Source: UBA961 sp049426725 | GTDB taxonomy: Bacteria; Bacteroidota; Ignavibacteria; Kapaibacteriales; UBA961 | Length of the DNA stretch: 64,000 nucleotides | Direction of reading: 5' to 3' | Assembly: GCA_049426725.1 (NCBI GenBank) | Contig: JBMSYN010000011.1 | Coordinates: forward strand, 25,615-89,614 | Part shown: positions 42,888 to 51,399 of the stretch, in pieces | How positions within the stretch are numbered: the stretch's first letter is position 1 | How the letters are laid out: each line of letters starts with the position of its first letter | Translations under genes and position numbers: made by a program | The notes under the pieces: generated by a model | The model's input: only the letters and a program-made list of their open reading frames with translations | The model's database searches: none | Told to the model about the DNA's origin: nothing

Positions 42888-43499
42888 ATGGACATACGGC
42901 TCGTGCTCTTTGATCTTGGTGGCGTTCTCTATGACATTGAGCATGCTAGAACCAGAAATGCTTTAATGAAATTCAGTGCTTCTCCGAATTGCAATCTTCA
43001 ATTCTCACGCCAAGATGCTGACCCTATTTTTGCTCAATATGATGCTGGTTCCATCGGTACCGCACAATTTGTGCAAGCACTCAGACAAGACTATCATTTA
43101 CATGCAACCGATGAAGACATACTCGATGCATGGAATGCCATGCTGATTGGCCTCTATTCCGATTCACTAAAACTTGCATCCACTCTTCGCAAGCATATTC
43201 CAATTGCCTTGCTCAGCAATATCAATGAATGTCATCACCAATGCATTGCAAATGAATGTTCTACATTATTTGCACAATTTCATCATCTGTTTCTTTCTTA
43301 TGAACTTCGTATGAAAAAACCTGATGAACAAATCTTCCTCCATGTATTGGAACAAACAGGATATTCTGCTGAACACATTCTCTTCTTGGATGATACGAAA
43401 AAAAATTGTGAGACAGCCAAAACACTTGGCATACATGCTCGTCTCATTGACCCACGTTCTAGAGAGTGGATACAAGATATTACTTCACAATTCATGTGA
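42888..43499 (+). CDS. HAD-superfamily hydrolase (YihX-like)
   Basis: A 203-residue HAD phosphatase, subfamily IA. Motif I is FDLGGVLYDIE, where the second Asp is Gly as in YihX-type enzymes. Motif II is ALLSNINE, the Lys motif is MKKPDEQIF and motif IV is ILFLDDTKKNCETA. YihX-like members act on sugar phosphates, but the substrate here is unknown. It sits between two outer-membrane protein genes with almost no spacing. Confidence 0.88.
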   Translation: MDIRLVLFDLGGVLYDIEHARTRNALMKFSASPNCNLQFSRQDADPIFAQYDAGSIGTAQFVQALRQDYHLHATDEDILDAWNAMLIGLYSDSLKLASTLRKHIPIALLSNINECHHQCIANECSTLFAQFHHLFLSYELRMKKPDEQIFLHVLEQTGYSAEHILFLDDTKKNCETAKTLGIHARLIDPRSREWIQDITSQFM

Positions 43500-43506
43500 T
43501 CTCATG

Positions 43507-44301
43507 ATGAAATTTTTAGTCTTGACATTCATTGTTCTGCAAAGCTCAATGTTGTTGGCTCAGGATACATTCTATCCTCATTATATCGCAAATCCGCTTG
43601 AAGCGAGAGTTGGTTCATTTTACCAACCCAATGTTGATAGATTACGATTGGATATCGGGCAAACAATAGATTTGACTGAACATGAATTAGGTGAAGGGTG
43701 GAAAGCGGGAATTGGGGCGGATGCATTTATTCTGACTAGACTCCGTAGTGAAGGGAATTTTAAATTTCCGGTTGAAACAGCCGATTACTTTTTTGGTCTG
43801 CAAGCAGCTGCACATGGAACGATTAAATCCACTCCCGTCGGTGGTCGATTGCGTCTCTCCCATATTTCTTCACATCTTGTAGATGGCGCTGCAGATGCAC
43901 AAGGCATGTTCACCCCACGCAAACCCTTTGTGTATAGTCGAGAATTTGCCGATTTGTCGGGATATGCAATGCTGGGATCCATCAGACTATATGCAGGAGC
44001 CACCTGGATTTGGTCAACCCAGCCTAGAAATGTGGGAAGAATTGTTCCTCAATTTGGCATTGACACAAGACATGTCATCAATAAAGTATTTTCAATTGAA
44101 GCCGGTTATGATGTGAGAGTAAGTGAGGTTGCTGGCATTAAGCTGCCAACACATTCTTTGCAATGTGGTATCAACCATGCACTCTCTAAGCATGCAGGTT
44201 TGTGGTTTGGTATTGTGGCTTCTACAGGAAGATCTATTCATGGGATGTATCACACCGAAAGGGAAGACTTCTTGGGTTATGGATTCAGGATTGTGTATTG
44301 A
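43507..44301 (+). CDS. DUF1207-like outer-membrane protein
   Basis: A 264-residue protein with a signal peptide (ending LLAQ), resembling DUF1207. It starts FYPHYIANPLEARVGSFYQPN and includes ETADYFFGLQAAAHGTIKSTPVGGRLRLSHISSHLVDGA and YSREFADLSGYAML, then beta strands ending in GYGFRIVY. The start is ATG 43507 or the Met one codon earlier. Its TGA overlaps the ATG of the T9SS plug gene (TGATG). Family function is unknown; the barrel is inferred. Confidence 0.78.
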   Translation: MKFLVLTFIVLQSSMLLAQDTFYPHYIANPLEARVGSFYQPNVDRLRLDIGQTIDLTEHELGEGWKAGIGADAFILTRLRSEGNFKFPVETADYFFGLQAAAHGTIKSTPVGGRLRLSHISSHLVDGAADAQGMFTPRKPFVYSREFADLSGYAMLGSIRLYAGATWIWSTQPRNVGRIVPQFGIDTRHVINKVFSIEAGYDVRVSEVAGIKLPTHSLQCGINHALSKHAGLWFGIVASTGRSIHGMYHTEREDFLGYGFRIVY

Positions 44302-45644
44302 TGTTTTCACTGTTGCCATATATTGCTTGTGTGTTCTTTGCTTCATCATTTGTTCTCAAATCTGATGAAAAAGATGAAACCATGCGTAAAGCAGTGCCTC
44401 CCCAAGTAAAGTTTGTGAGGGTATATGGTGGTGATGATGAATCCCAGCCACCTATAGCATTGTGTTCAAGACCAACGAATATTCGCAGACCCAATATCCC
44501 TTTCAATTTTACGCATGTAACCATCGAGTTGGACATGCAATCTCCAACACCACCTCAAATGTTTGTGGTGTTTACGCATTGCAATGCAGATTGGACCGAG
44601 CATGATAATGCTTTTTTGAATGACCCCGCTTTACTAAGAACAAGCAGCATCGACTGGCGTATAGCTCCTCCGGCATCAGTCTGGTATTCTTATACAGGAA
44701 CATTAAAAATTCCAAATGAACATGTGAAATTCAATTTTGGTGGAAATTGGAAAGCGAAATTTTATTTATATGATGATCCAAGCACTCCAATTGCAACAGC
44801 ACAATTTTTTGTGGTGGATCCTCGCGTTGAAACTCGCATGAATGTGATGGGAGATTTTTATTCACCCAAAAAAACTGTGTATTCCTCAGGTGCATATACT
44901 ATTGAAGCAAATGTGCGATCCGTTGAAGGAATGAATGATGGACAATTAAACACTGCTGTGTTTTATCGAATGAATCGTTTTGAAGAACCTTTCATTGTTT
45001 CCGATATTGCATCATATCAAGATTTGAATGAAAGAATTCATTTCTATCCTTTGCAAACAATGATTGCCGGTTTTGGAATGACAGGCAGAAGATTCAGGAT
45101 TGATCGCATTCCGGCAGAAAATGAATATCGTGTGTTGAATCTTGCGGATTATTCATTGTTTCCCAGATCAAATGCACCATTGAGAATGTGGACTCCGGAT
45201 CTATGGCGAAATGGCTCATTCATTGAAAAATCCGATGGTGGATTCATGAATACGAGGTTCATCTCCTATGGTGACAGAGATTATGTTCAATTGGAATTTT
45301 TGCTGAATACGCAACTTATTCAAGCAGAACATGAAGTGTTTGTGAGTGGTTCATTCAATAATTGGAAACCAGATGCAAGCTGGTTGATGAAATGGGATGA
45401 AGAAACAAAATTGTACAGATTGCGACAATGGATTCCTCGAGGCAGACATGGTTATCTTTACATGACCGGTGAAGTTGATGCCGACACGCGAAAAGCTATA
45501 CGTCTAACTGCTGAAGAGTTCGAGGGAAATACTGCAAGAGCAGGTCATCCATTTATCGGATTGATTTATTATCGAGAGTTTGGTCTCGGTGGCTTTGATT
45601 CAATCGTGGGTGTTGCCGGAGGAAGCGTTTATGGATCTTGGTAA
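44301..45644 (+). CDS. Type IX secretion system plug-type protein (DUF5103)
   Basis: A 447-residue exported protein (signal-like hydrophobic segment 1-20) matching the DUF5103/T9SS plug layout. Its early block ALCSRPTNIRRPNIPFNFTHVTIELDMQ leads to FVVFTHCNADWTEHDN, where related proteins have the NADW region, then WYSYTGTLKIPN and KAKFYLYDDPSTPIATAQFFVVDP. The C-terminal third holds a carbohydrate-binding-like fold (HEVFVSGSFNNWKPDASWLMKW, RGRHGYLYMTGEVD). In T9SS the plug closes the SprA channel from the periplasmic side. It is the only T9SS machine part in the window. It overlaps waaA by 14 bases. Confidence 0.82.
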   Translation: MFSLLPYIACVFFASSFVLKSDEKDETMRKAVPPQVKFVRVYGGDDESQPPIALCSRPTNIRRPNIPFNFTHVTIELDMQSPTPPQMFVVFTHCNADWTEHDNAFLNDPALLRTSSIDWRIAPPASVWYSYTGTLKIPNEHVKFNFGGNWKAKFYLYDDPSTPIATAQFFVVDPRVETRMNVMGDFYSPKKTVYSSGAYTIEANVRSVEGMNDGQLNTAVFYRMNRFEEPFIVSDIASYQDLNERIHFYPLQTMIAGFGMTGRRFRIDRIPAENEYRVLNLADYSLFPRSNAPLRMWTPDLWRNGSFIEKSDGGFMNTRFISYGDRDYVQLEFLLNTQLIQAEHEVFVSGSFNNWKPDASWLMKWDEETKLYRLRQWIPRGRHGYLYMTGEVDADTRKAIRLTAEEFEGNTARAGHPFIGLIYYREFGLGGFDSIVGVAGGSVYGSW

Positions 45645-46890
45645 ACCTCCTGCTTTCTTGATTGCTTTTGGTAAAGCATGGTCATTGATCCTCCTTCTCA
45701 TTCGACCAATCTTGTTATTGACTTCTGCAAAATTCAGGGAAAGAGAAAAAGGCGTACAAAGTCAATCAGCATGCAAAAGGCAAGGCGATGCACCGCTTTC
45801 AGTTTGGATTCATGCCTCGTCACTGGGTGAATTTGAACAAGCCAGACCCATCATCGAGGGAATGAAAAAAAGGAATCCAAACATCGATGTGACAGTCACT
45901 TTTTTTTCGCCATCAGGATATCGCATTCGTCATTCTTATGAATATGCAAACAGAATACTGTATCTCCCGCTTGATTCTTCGAAAAATGCCTCATCATTTT
46001 TGAAATCCATAAATCCGGATATCATATTGTTTATTCGATATGAATTATGGTTGAATTATTTGCTTGAAGCAAGAAAACTTGCTATACCTGTTTATGCTGT
46101 CAATGCCACTTATCCTAGATCGACATTATGGAATATATTCCCCGGAATATTGAGATCAATCCTCAGCTTGTTCTCTGAAATCTATACTGTTGATTCTTCG
46201 GAAGCTATATTGTTTTCGTCTTTGAGGGTTGCTATCCCAATTCATGCTGGACATGACACGAGAATCGACAGAATTCATGAAAATGTTTCCGTCATGAAAA
46301 ACAATCATGCGATTGTGAAAGAACTGCTTCCCGGTTTTATGAAGGAGGAGCGACCATGCATTGTTTTGGGTAGCTCTTGGTCTGAAGATGAACAATTATT
46401 CCTGTCTGCCATTTCTTCAATGGATGAATCAGTACGATTGATCATTGTGCCTCATGAACCGAATCAGGAACATTGCTTGGCATTGCAAGAATCATTGCCG
46501 AATAGCATTCTTTTGAGTGAGTGTAAAGATATCGGGAATCATCACGTGATTGTTGATTCCATTGGATCATTGCTTGCTGTCTATGCAATCGCTGACGCAG
46601 CATATATAGGCGGGGGCTTTGGAGCAGGAGTTCATAGTTGCGCAGAACCTGCAGGATACGGTATTCCCTTGGCATGTGGACCATTCATTTCGCGTTCACC
46701 GGATGCAGAAAAACTTCACCAAGAAGGAGCACTTGAAATCATTCGCAATGCTGATGATGCTAAAGTGTGGTTGAAAGCAATATGCGCGGGAGTTATGGAT
46801 AAAGCCGGATTGGCATCCAAGCATTATATTGAATCCAGAAGGGGAATGACTGATATCATATTGCGTGACATCATCGGCTTGGAAGATTAA
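45631..46890 (+). CDS. waaA: 3-deoxy-D-manno-octulosonic acid transferase
   Basis: A 419-residue Kdo transferase. The ATG at 45631 has a strong GGAGGAAG upstream; the longer frame is not supported. A membrane-anchoring N-terminus precedes VWIHASSLGEFEQARPIIEGM, with the catalytic Glu in SLGE. Later come TVTFFSPSGYRIR, LFIRYELWLNYLLEARKLAIPVYAVNA and the donor part VDSIGSLLAVYAIADAAYIGGGFGAGVHSCAEPAGYG. It adds Kdo to lipid IVA. It ends the envelope operon and overlaps lgt tail to tail by 4 bases. Confidence 0.94.
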   Translation: MDLGKPPAFLIAFGKAWSLILLLIRPILLLTSAKFREREKGVQSQSACKRQGDAPLSVWIHASSLGEFEQARPIIEGMKKRNPNIDVTVTFFSPSGYRIRHSYEYANRILYLPLDSSKNASSFLKSINPDIILFIRYELWLNYLLEARKLAIPVYAVNATYPRSTLWNIFPGILRSILSLFSEIYTVDSSEAILFSSLRVAIPIHAGHDTRIDRIHENVSVMKNNHAIVKELLPGFMKEERPCIVLGSSWSEDEQLFLSAISSMDESVRLIIVPHEPNQEHCLALQESLPNSILLSECKDIGNHHVIVDSIGSLLAVYAIADAAYIGGGFGAGVHSCAEPAGYGIPLACGPFISRSPDAEKLHQEGALEIIRNADDAKVWLKAICAGVMDKAGLASKHYIESRRGMTDIILRDIIGLED

Positions 46891-47699
46891 CTCTTCTTTT
46901 TTAAGGCAAAGATTATCCCACCACTTATTGCCAATCCAATGGAAATCCATTGTGCCTGTGAAAGCCCCATATACAGAGGATTCATGCGTAAAAATTCAAC
47001 AAAAAAACGTTCAATCCCTGCAAGTATCAAGTACATTCCGAATAACTGCCCCATTTGTAATGACTTCGTTCTGAATTTCCATAGAATTGCAAAGAAAGTA
47101 AAGGCAATCAATGTTTCATATACGGGCGTGGGATGAACTGCGATGTCTTCAGGGATTGGTCTTCCGGGAAACAATTCTTGAAAATATCTCACCAATTCGG
47201 GGTTTCTTGCAGAAAGCGTTGATACCATGCCCTCGGGATAGGTCATTCCGAATGAGTGATCTGTTGGTATTCCATAATCACCGTCTCCTGCCAATTGACA
47301 TCCAATTCTGCCAATTCCATAAGCTATCATGAGTGATGGTCCGGCGGCATCTGCAACTGCAAGGAAGTGTGTATTCTTGTTTCGAAGATATATCCAGATC
47401 ATCACTATGGATGTGATGAGTCCGCCATAAAATGTGAGTCCTTCTCCACTAAACAAAGAGCCGATTGGGTCTTCAAAAAAATATGATGGATTCTCGAGCA
47501 GATGAAACAATTTTGCTCCGAATATCCCACCAATCAATGCGAGCAATGTGATGGATGATCCAAGTTGTTCCGCATTCGGAAATGCTCTTCTTTTCAATTC
47601 TGCATTCAATAACCAATTAGCAGTAAGAAAAGCAATGGCAACCATCAATCCGAAACTATAGATGGTCAATGGTCCGATATGCAATAAAGTTGGATACAT
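46887..47699 (-). CDS. lgt: Prolipoprotein diacylglyceryl transferase
   Basis: A 270-residue integral membrane enzyme that adds diacylglycerol to the lipobox Cys of prolipoproteins. Segments are hydrophobic throughout with the signature GIGRIGCQLAGDGDYGIPTDHSFGMTYP, the HPTPVYE motif and the N-terminal LHIGPLTIYSFGLMVA. The length is normal. A TTGCCA/TATACT promoter lies 32-59 bases upstream and GGAG is near the start. The window also encodes at least two likely lipoproteins (the lytic transglycosylase and HtrA genes). Confidence 0.96.
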   Translation of the reverse strand: MYPTLLHIGPLTIYSFGLMVAIAFLTANWLLNAELKRRAFPNAEQLGSSITLLALIGGIFGAKLFHLLENPSYFFEDPIGSLFSGEGLTFYGGLITSIVMIWIYLRNKNTHFLAVADAAGPSLMIAYGIGRIGCQLAGDGDYGIPTDHSFGMTYPEGMVSTLSARNPELVRYFQELFPGRPIPEDIAVHPTPVYETLIAFTFFAILWKFRTKSLQMGQLFGMYLILAGIERFFVEFLRMNPLYMGLSQAQWISIGLAISGGIIFALKKKS

Positions 47700-47730
47700 G
47701 AAACAGGTACTCCGCTGAAAATCAAATGCA

Positions 47731-47758
47731 AGTATAGGGTATTTTGTCTGCTTGGCAA
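47731..47758 (-). promoter_or_regulatory. Sigma70-like promoter for lgt
   Basis: On the minus strand TTGCCA (47753-47758) and TATACT (47731-47736) are 16 bases apart. Transcription would begin about 25 bases before the lgt start codon. Consensus-based only. Confidence 0.45.
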
Positions 47759-47767
47759 ATCATATCA

Positions 47768-48691
47768 TTAATTTGGAACATCGATATAATATGGAGTACC
47801 CTTTGGAGCAGGTAATGCTCTTTTCAAAATCCAAGGATTCAGCAGTTTGACATCTTTATATGAAGTGCCATTATTGATTGCCCATTCTGCCAAATCAACA
47901 ATCGGTCTGTCAACTTTGACTGTTTTCACTTTGGATGGTTTGTAAATGTCTTCCTCAGAAATATTCAAACCATACTTTTTGGCATGTTCCATCAATTCTT
48001 TGATAATTGCAATTCGAAGAACATAACGGGAAGTTTCTTCATTCAAGAATAAATCATAGAATGTTTCGCCTTTTTGAAAATCGATGTTTTCTTTGACGCT
48101 GCCATGCCCCATATTATATCCGGCTGCTGCCAATGACCAACTTTTCGAGGCAGAATATCCGCTTTTTAAATATTGAATTGCAGCTTTCGTGCTTTTGCCA
48201 ACATGCCTTCTTTCATCAATGAATTCATCAACACGAAGCCCCATTGACCGAGCGGTTGGTTCCATGAATTGCCAAACTCCAATTGCATCTTTGGGAGATC
48301 TAGCCATGAATAATGCACTTTCGGCAACAGCGAGGTATTTCAAATCATCAGGGACATGTTCTTCTTTAAACATTTGTTCAAACAAAGGAAAAAATCTACC
48401 GGCTCTTTTGATATATAGTATCAATTGTCCAGGCGTTTGAAGATTTAAATAGAACTCCCTTTCGGCACGCTCACGAACCTCGGGGATGTCCAATGGAACT
48501 TTCTCGCCGCAGAAAGTCAATGTTTCGGGGAAAGGAACATTGGATAAAAAGGCAAGATAATTCGCTCTGAGATCCCGATCTGAAATTGGTTCTTTATTGT
48601 CCTTGCCCTTGCAAGAGACGAGCATGACATTCATGAGAATGATTAAACATGAGACCGTCAGGGCATGACGAACTTCGTAAAGTGATTTCAT
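47768..48691 (-). CDS. MltD-like lytic transglycosylase lipoprotein
   Basis: A 307-residue lipoprotein: the signal peptide ends LMNVMLVSC, with the lipobox Cys at residue 27. The SLT domain has LKYLAVAESALFMARSPKDAIGVWQFMEPTARSMGL, with the catalytic Glu at 124, followed by DERRHVGKSTKAAIQYL and AAAGYNMGHGSVKENI. It cleaves peptidoglycan to make 1,6-anhydro ends. No LysM repeats follow the catalytic domain, unlike E. coli MltD. It is the last gene of the htrA-lptB-ABC run, 7 bases after the ABC gene. Confidence 0.9.
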   Translation of the reverse strand: MKSLYEVRHALTVSCLIILMNVMLVSCKGKDNKEPISDRDLRANYLAFLSNVPFPETLTFCGEKVPLDIPEVRERAEREFYLNLQTPGQLILYIKRAGRFFPLFEQMFKEEHVPDDLKYLAVAESALFMARSPKDAIGVWQFMEPTARSMGLRVDEFIDERRHVGKSTKAAIQYLKSGYSASKSWSLAAAGYNMGHGSVKENIDFQKGETFYDLFLNEETSRYVLRIAIIKELMEHAKKYGLNISEEDIYKPSKVKTVKVDRPIVDLAEWAINNGTSYKDVKLLNPWILKRALPAPKGTPYYIDVPN

Positions 48692-48698
48692 AAAGGTA

Positions 48699-49334
48699 TC
48701 AAGTTAATGAGATGATATTGTCGCAAAGCTCTGTTTCTGATTGCTCATTTGTCGCAATAATTGTGCCACCACCCAATTCTTTGTGTTTTTGGACAATACT
48801 TCTAAAAAGCTCTTGTCCCTTGATGTCGAAATTGGTTGATGGTTCATCCAAAAGCAATATGATCGGCTTGCGAATCAACGCTAAAGCATATTTCATTCTT
48901 TGTTTCATTCCCGTTGAAAAAGTGCCAATTCTCTTGTGATTATGCGAATGCAATCCCGTTAATTCCAATAATTCCTTGGCATGCTTTTCATCAAAGTGAA
49001 TACCACTCATCGAACAAAACATGTTCAGATGTTCCCATGGAGTGAATTCCTCATAAAGTACCAAATATGGAGCTACAAGTCCGATTCTTTGGGGAATATG
49101 TTCTTTTTCTATTGATTGATTGTCAATGCGAAGCTCGAGCTTGCCTGAGTGTGCGGACAATACTCCTGCCAAGATTTTGATAAGAGTTGATTTTCCGGAT
49201 CCATTCAATCCCGTGATGCCGATGATATTTCTATTGATGAGCGAAAGGCTTGTCTCCGGGAATACAGGTTGAAATCCATCAAAGGATATTCGAAGTTCAT
49301 TGGCTATAAGTTCAAATCGAGGAAATTGACTCAT
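48699..49334 (-). CDS. ABC transporter ATP-binding protein without an adjacent permease
   Basis: A 211-residue ATPase. Walker A is GLNGSGKST, the signature is FSTGMKQRMKYALAL and Walker B is PIILLLDEPSTNFD. The STGMKQR signature and short length recall CcmA- or YadG-type export ATPases. No permease gene is next to it in the window. It is coupled to lptB by a 4-base overlap and precedes the lytic transglycosylase by 7 bases. The transported substrate is unknown. Confidence 0.85.
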   Translation of the reverse strand: MSQFPRFELIANELRISFDGFQPVFPETSLSLINRNIIGITGLNGSGKSTLIKILAGVLSAHSGKLELRIDNQSIEKEHIPQRIGLVAPYLVLYEEFTPWEHLNMFCSMSGIHFDEKHAKELLELTGLHSHNHKRIGTFSTGMKQRMKYALALIRKPIILLLDEPSTNFDIKGQELFRSIVQKHKELGGGTIIATNEQSETELCDNIISLT

Positions 49335-50080
49335 TCATAGCGCTCCAATGAAAATGTCTCCCCGAGATATCGTTTTCTTACTTCTTCATTGTCTGCAATC
49401 TCTTGAGCAGTACCTGAACAAAAGATTTTTCCATCAATGAGAATATACGCTCTATCTGTTATGGACAATGTTTCATGTACATTATGATCTGTGATGAGAA
49501 CACCAATGCCCTTCTTTTTGAGTTCTCGCACCAACATCATGATTTCTTCAACGGTAATTGGGTCGATGCCGGCAAATGGTTCATCAAGAAAAATGAATTT
49601 TGGATTGGATGCAAGAGCACGGGCAATTTCACAGCGTCTTCTTTCGCCACCTGAAAGCATATACCCTTTGCTTTTTCTAATGTGCGTAATGCTGAAATCT
49701 TCAAGTAATTGTTCCAATCGTTCTTTACGCTCAGAACGTTTCATGGATTGCAATTGAAGAATTGCCATGATATTGTTTTCAACGGACATCTTACGAAAGA
49801 TTGATGCTTCTTGCGGAAGATAACTCACGCCGAGTCTTGCCCTGCGATACATTGCCATTGAAGTAATTTTTTTGTCATTCAGAAACACATTTCCGGAACT
49901 TGGTTTTACCATTCCAACCATCATGTAAAAAGAGGTGGTTTTACCCGCGCCATTAGGACCAAGCAATCCAACAATCTCGCCTTGCTTTAATTCCAATGAA
50001 ACATCATTCACGACAGTTCTTTTGCTATATCGCTTGACGAGATGTTCTGATCTTATGGTTTGGAATTGATCGATGTGCAC
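49331..50080 (-). CDS. lptB: LPS export ABC transporter ATP-binding protein
   Basis: A 249-residue LptB, the ATPase that drives LPS extraction by LptFG. Walker A is GPNGAGKTT, the subfamily block is LGVSYLPQEASIFRKMSVENNIMAI, the signature is LSGGERRRCEIARALA and Walker B is FIFLDEPFAGIDP, with DHNVHETLSITDRAYIL after it. The length is normal. It follows the htrA-type gene by 23 bases and overlaps the second ATPase gene by 4 bases. lptA, lptC and lptFG are not in the window. Confidence 0.94.
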   Translation of the reverse strand: MHIDQFQTIRSEHLVKRYSKRTVVNDVSLELKQGEIVGLLGPNGAGKTTSFYMMVGMVKPSSGNVFLNDKKITSMAMYRRARLGVSYLPQEASIFRKMSVENNIMAILQLQSMKRSERKERLEQLLEDFSITHIRKSKGYMLSGGERRRCEIARALASNPKFIFLDEPFAGIDPITVEEIMMLVRELKKKGIGVLITDHNVHETLSITDRAYILIDGKIFCSGTAQEIADNEEVRKRYLGETFSLERYE

Positions 50081-50103
50081 TGAGATAATCTCTGATGAAT
50101 GAT

Positions 50104-51279
50104 TTATTTAATGCGTTCAAGATACAACTTTTTCTTGATTGTCTCGCCCGATCGATCTATCAATAAATTAAGGGTTTGCCCCACCACTCCGTCAAAGATT
50201 GCCAGTTCAATGTCTTCACTATTTTCAATCTTCGTCCCATCAATCTCCAAAATGATATCACCCGGTTCTATGCCTGCTTTCTCTGCGGGAGTGCCGCGGC
50301 GAACTTCTATCACCACAACGCCTTGTTTCTTTTCCAATTGAAAATATCGAGCTACTCTTTCATCAATTTGTTGTATGAGGAAACCCGGGGTGAAATCTCT
50401 GTCAATCTTTCCATCTTGTTTGAGCTTTTCCAAGATCTTTTTCACTCGATTGATTGGTACCGCAAATCCGATTCCAATACTTCCGGATCCTCTATTATCA
50501 GTGGCTGTAGAATAAATCACCGTATTGACTCCAATCACTTCACCAAATGCATTCAAAAGAGGTCCGCCAGAATTTCCTGAACTAATGGCAGCATCAGTTT
50601 GAATCATGTCCTTATACACGCGATTATCCGCTCCTTTAAAACTAACTCCTGAATTACTCACCACTCCTACAGTTACTGTCGGCTTGGCATTATTGTCAAA
50701 TAATCCAAAAGGATTGCCAAATGCTATTGTCCACTCTCCGATGATGACATCTTCTGAATTTCCAATAGATAGAAATGGAAAATCTTCACCTTCAATTTTC
50801 AATAATGCAACATCACTCACAGGATCATTTCCGATGATTTTTGCATCATACTTTTTGCCATTCGTAAGAGTAATCTCAATTTTCTTTGCATTGCCGGCAA
50901 CATGATCATTCGTTACAATATAGCCATCTGAAGAAATGAGAAAACCAGATCCTGCCCCTTGAACGAGTTCATTTCTTCTGTAGAATTGACTGAAAAATGG
51001 ATCATTGAAGAATCCACCGAAAGGATTATAACCTACTTGACGGACTTCTGTGACGGTAATTCCAACAATCGCCGGACTTGCAATGCGAACTGCTTCTGTG
51101 ATGGCATTTTGACGCGAATTGGAGATTGCATCATTCTTATGTGTGAATTCCGGTCTTGGTTTTTGGGCTTTGTCTTTTTCCTGAAGAAATTCAGGTTCAT
51201 TTGAGCATCCAGCGATGATCATACCCGTGCTTGAGAGCAGAAAGAGCAAAAATGTGGCAAGTTTGGATCTTGTTTTCAT
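50104..51279 (-). CDS. HtrA/DegQ-type serine protease, predicted lipoprotein with one PDZ domain
   Basis: The start is ATG 51279 (391 residues), which gives a lipoprotein signal MKTRSKLATFLLFLLSS ending IIAGC, lipobox Cys25. The trypsin-like domain has the triad at His126 (VTNDHVAG), Asp156 (PVSDVALL) and Ser237 (SSGNSGGP). A single PDZ domain follows (VVVIEVRRGTPAEKAGIEPGDIILEIDG). E. coli DegP and DegQ have two PDZ domains and are soluble, so this is a membrane-anchored DegS-like layout with a lipid anchor. It likely degrades or guards envelope proteins. It opens the lptB run and is divergent from priA. Confidence 0.92.
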   Translation of the reverse strand: MKTRSKLATFLLFLLSSTGMIIAGCSNEPEFLQEKDKAQKPRPEFTHKNDAISNSRQNAITEAVRIASPAIVGITVTEVRQVGYNPFGGFFNDPFFSQFYRRNELVQGAGSGFLISSDGYIVTNDHVAGNAKKIEITLTNGKKYDAKIIGNDPVSDVALLKIEGEDFPFLSIGNSEDVIIGEWTIAFGNPFGLFDNNAKPTVTVGVVSNSGVSFKGADNRVYKDMIQTDAAISSGNSGGPLLNAFGEVIGVNTVIYSTATDNRGSGSIGIGFAVPINRVKKILEKLKQDGKIDRDFTPGFLIQQIDERVARYFQLEKKQGVVVIEVRRGTPAEKAGIEPGDIILEIDGTKIENSEDIELAIFDGVVGQTLNLLIDRSGETIKKKLYLERIK

Positions 51280-51399
51280 GGATATACACCTGATAAACTG
51301 TCGGTTGATTATCTTTGCAGCAGTCAAAATAGGGCGACCGCCAATTCGTTGTGTGGCTTTTGACGATTAATCTGAAAAAACATTTCTCAAAAATACTGA

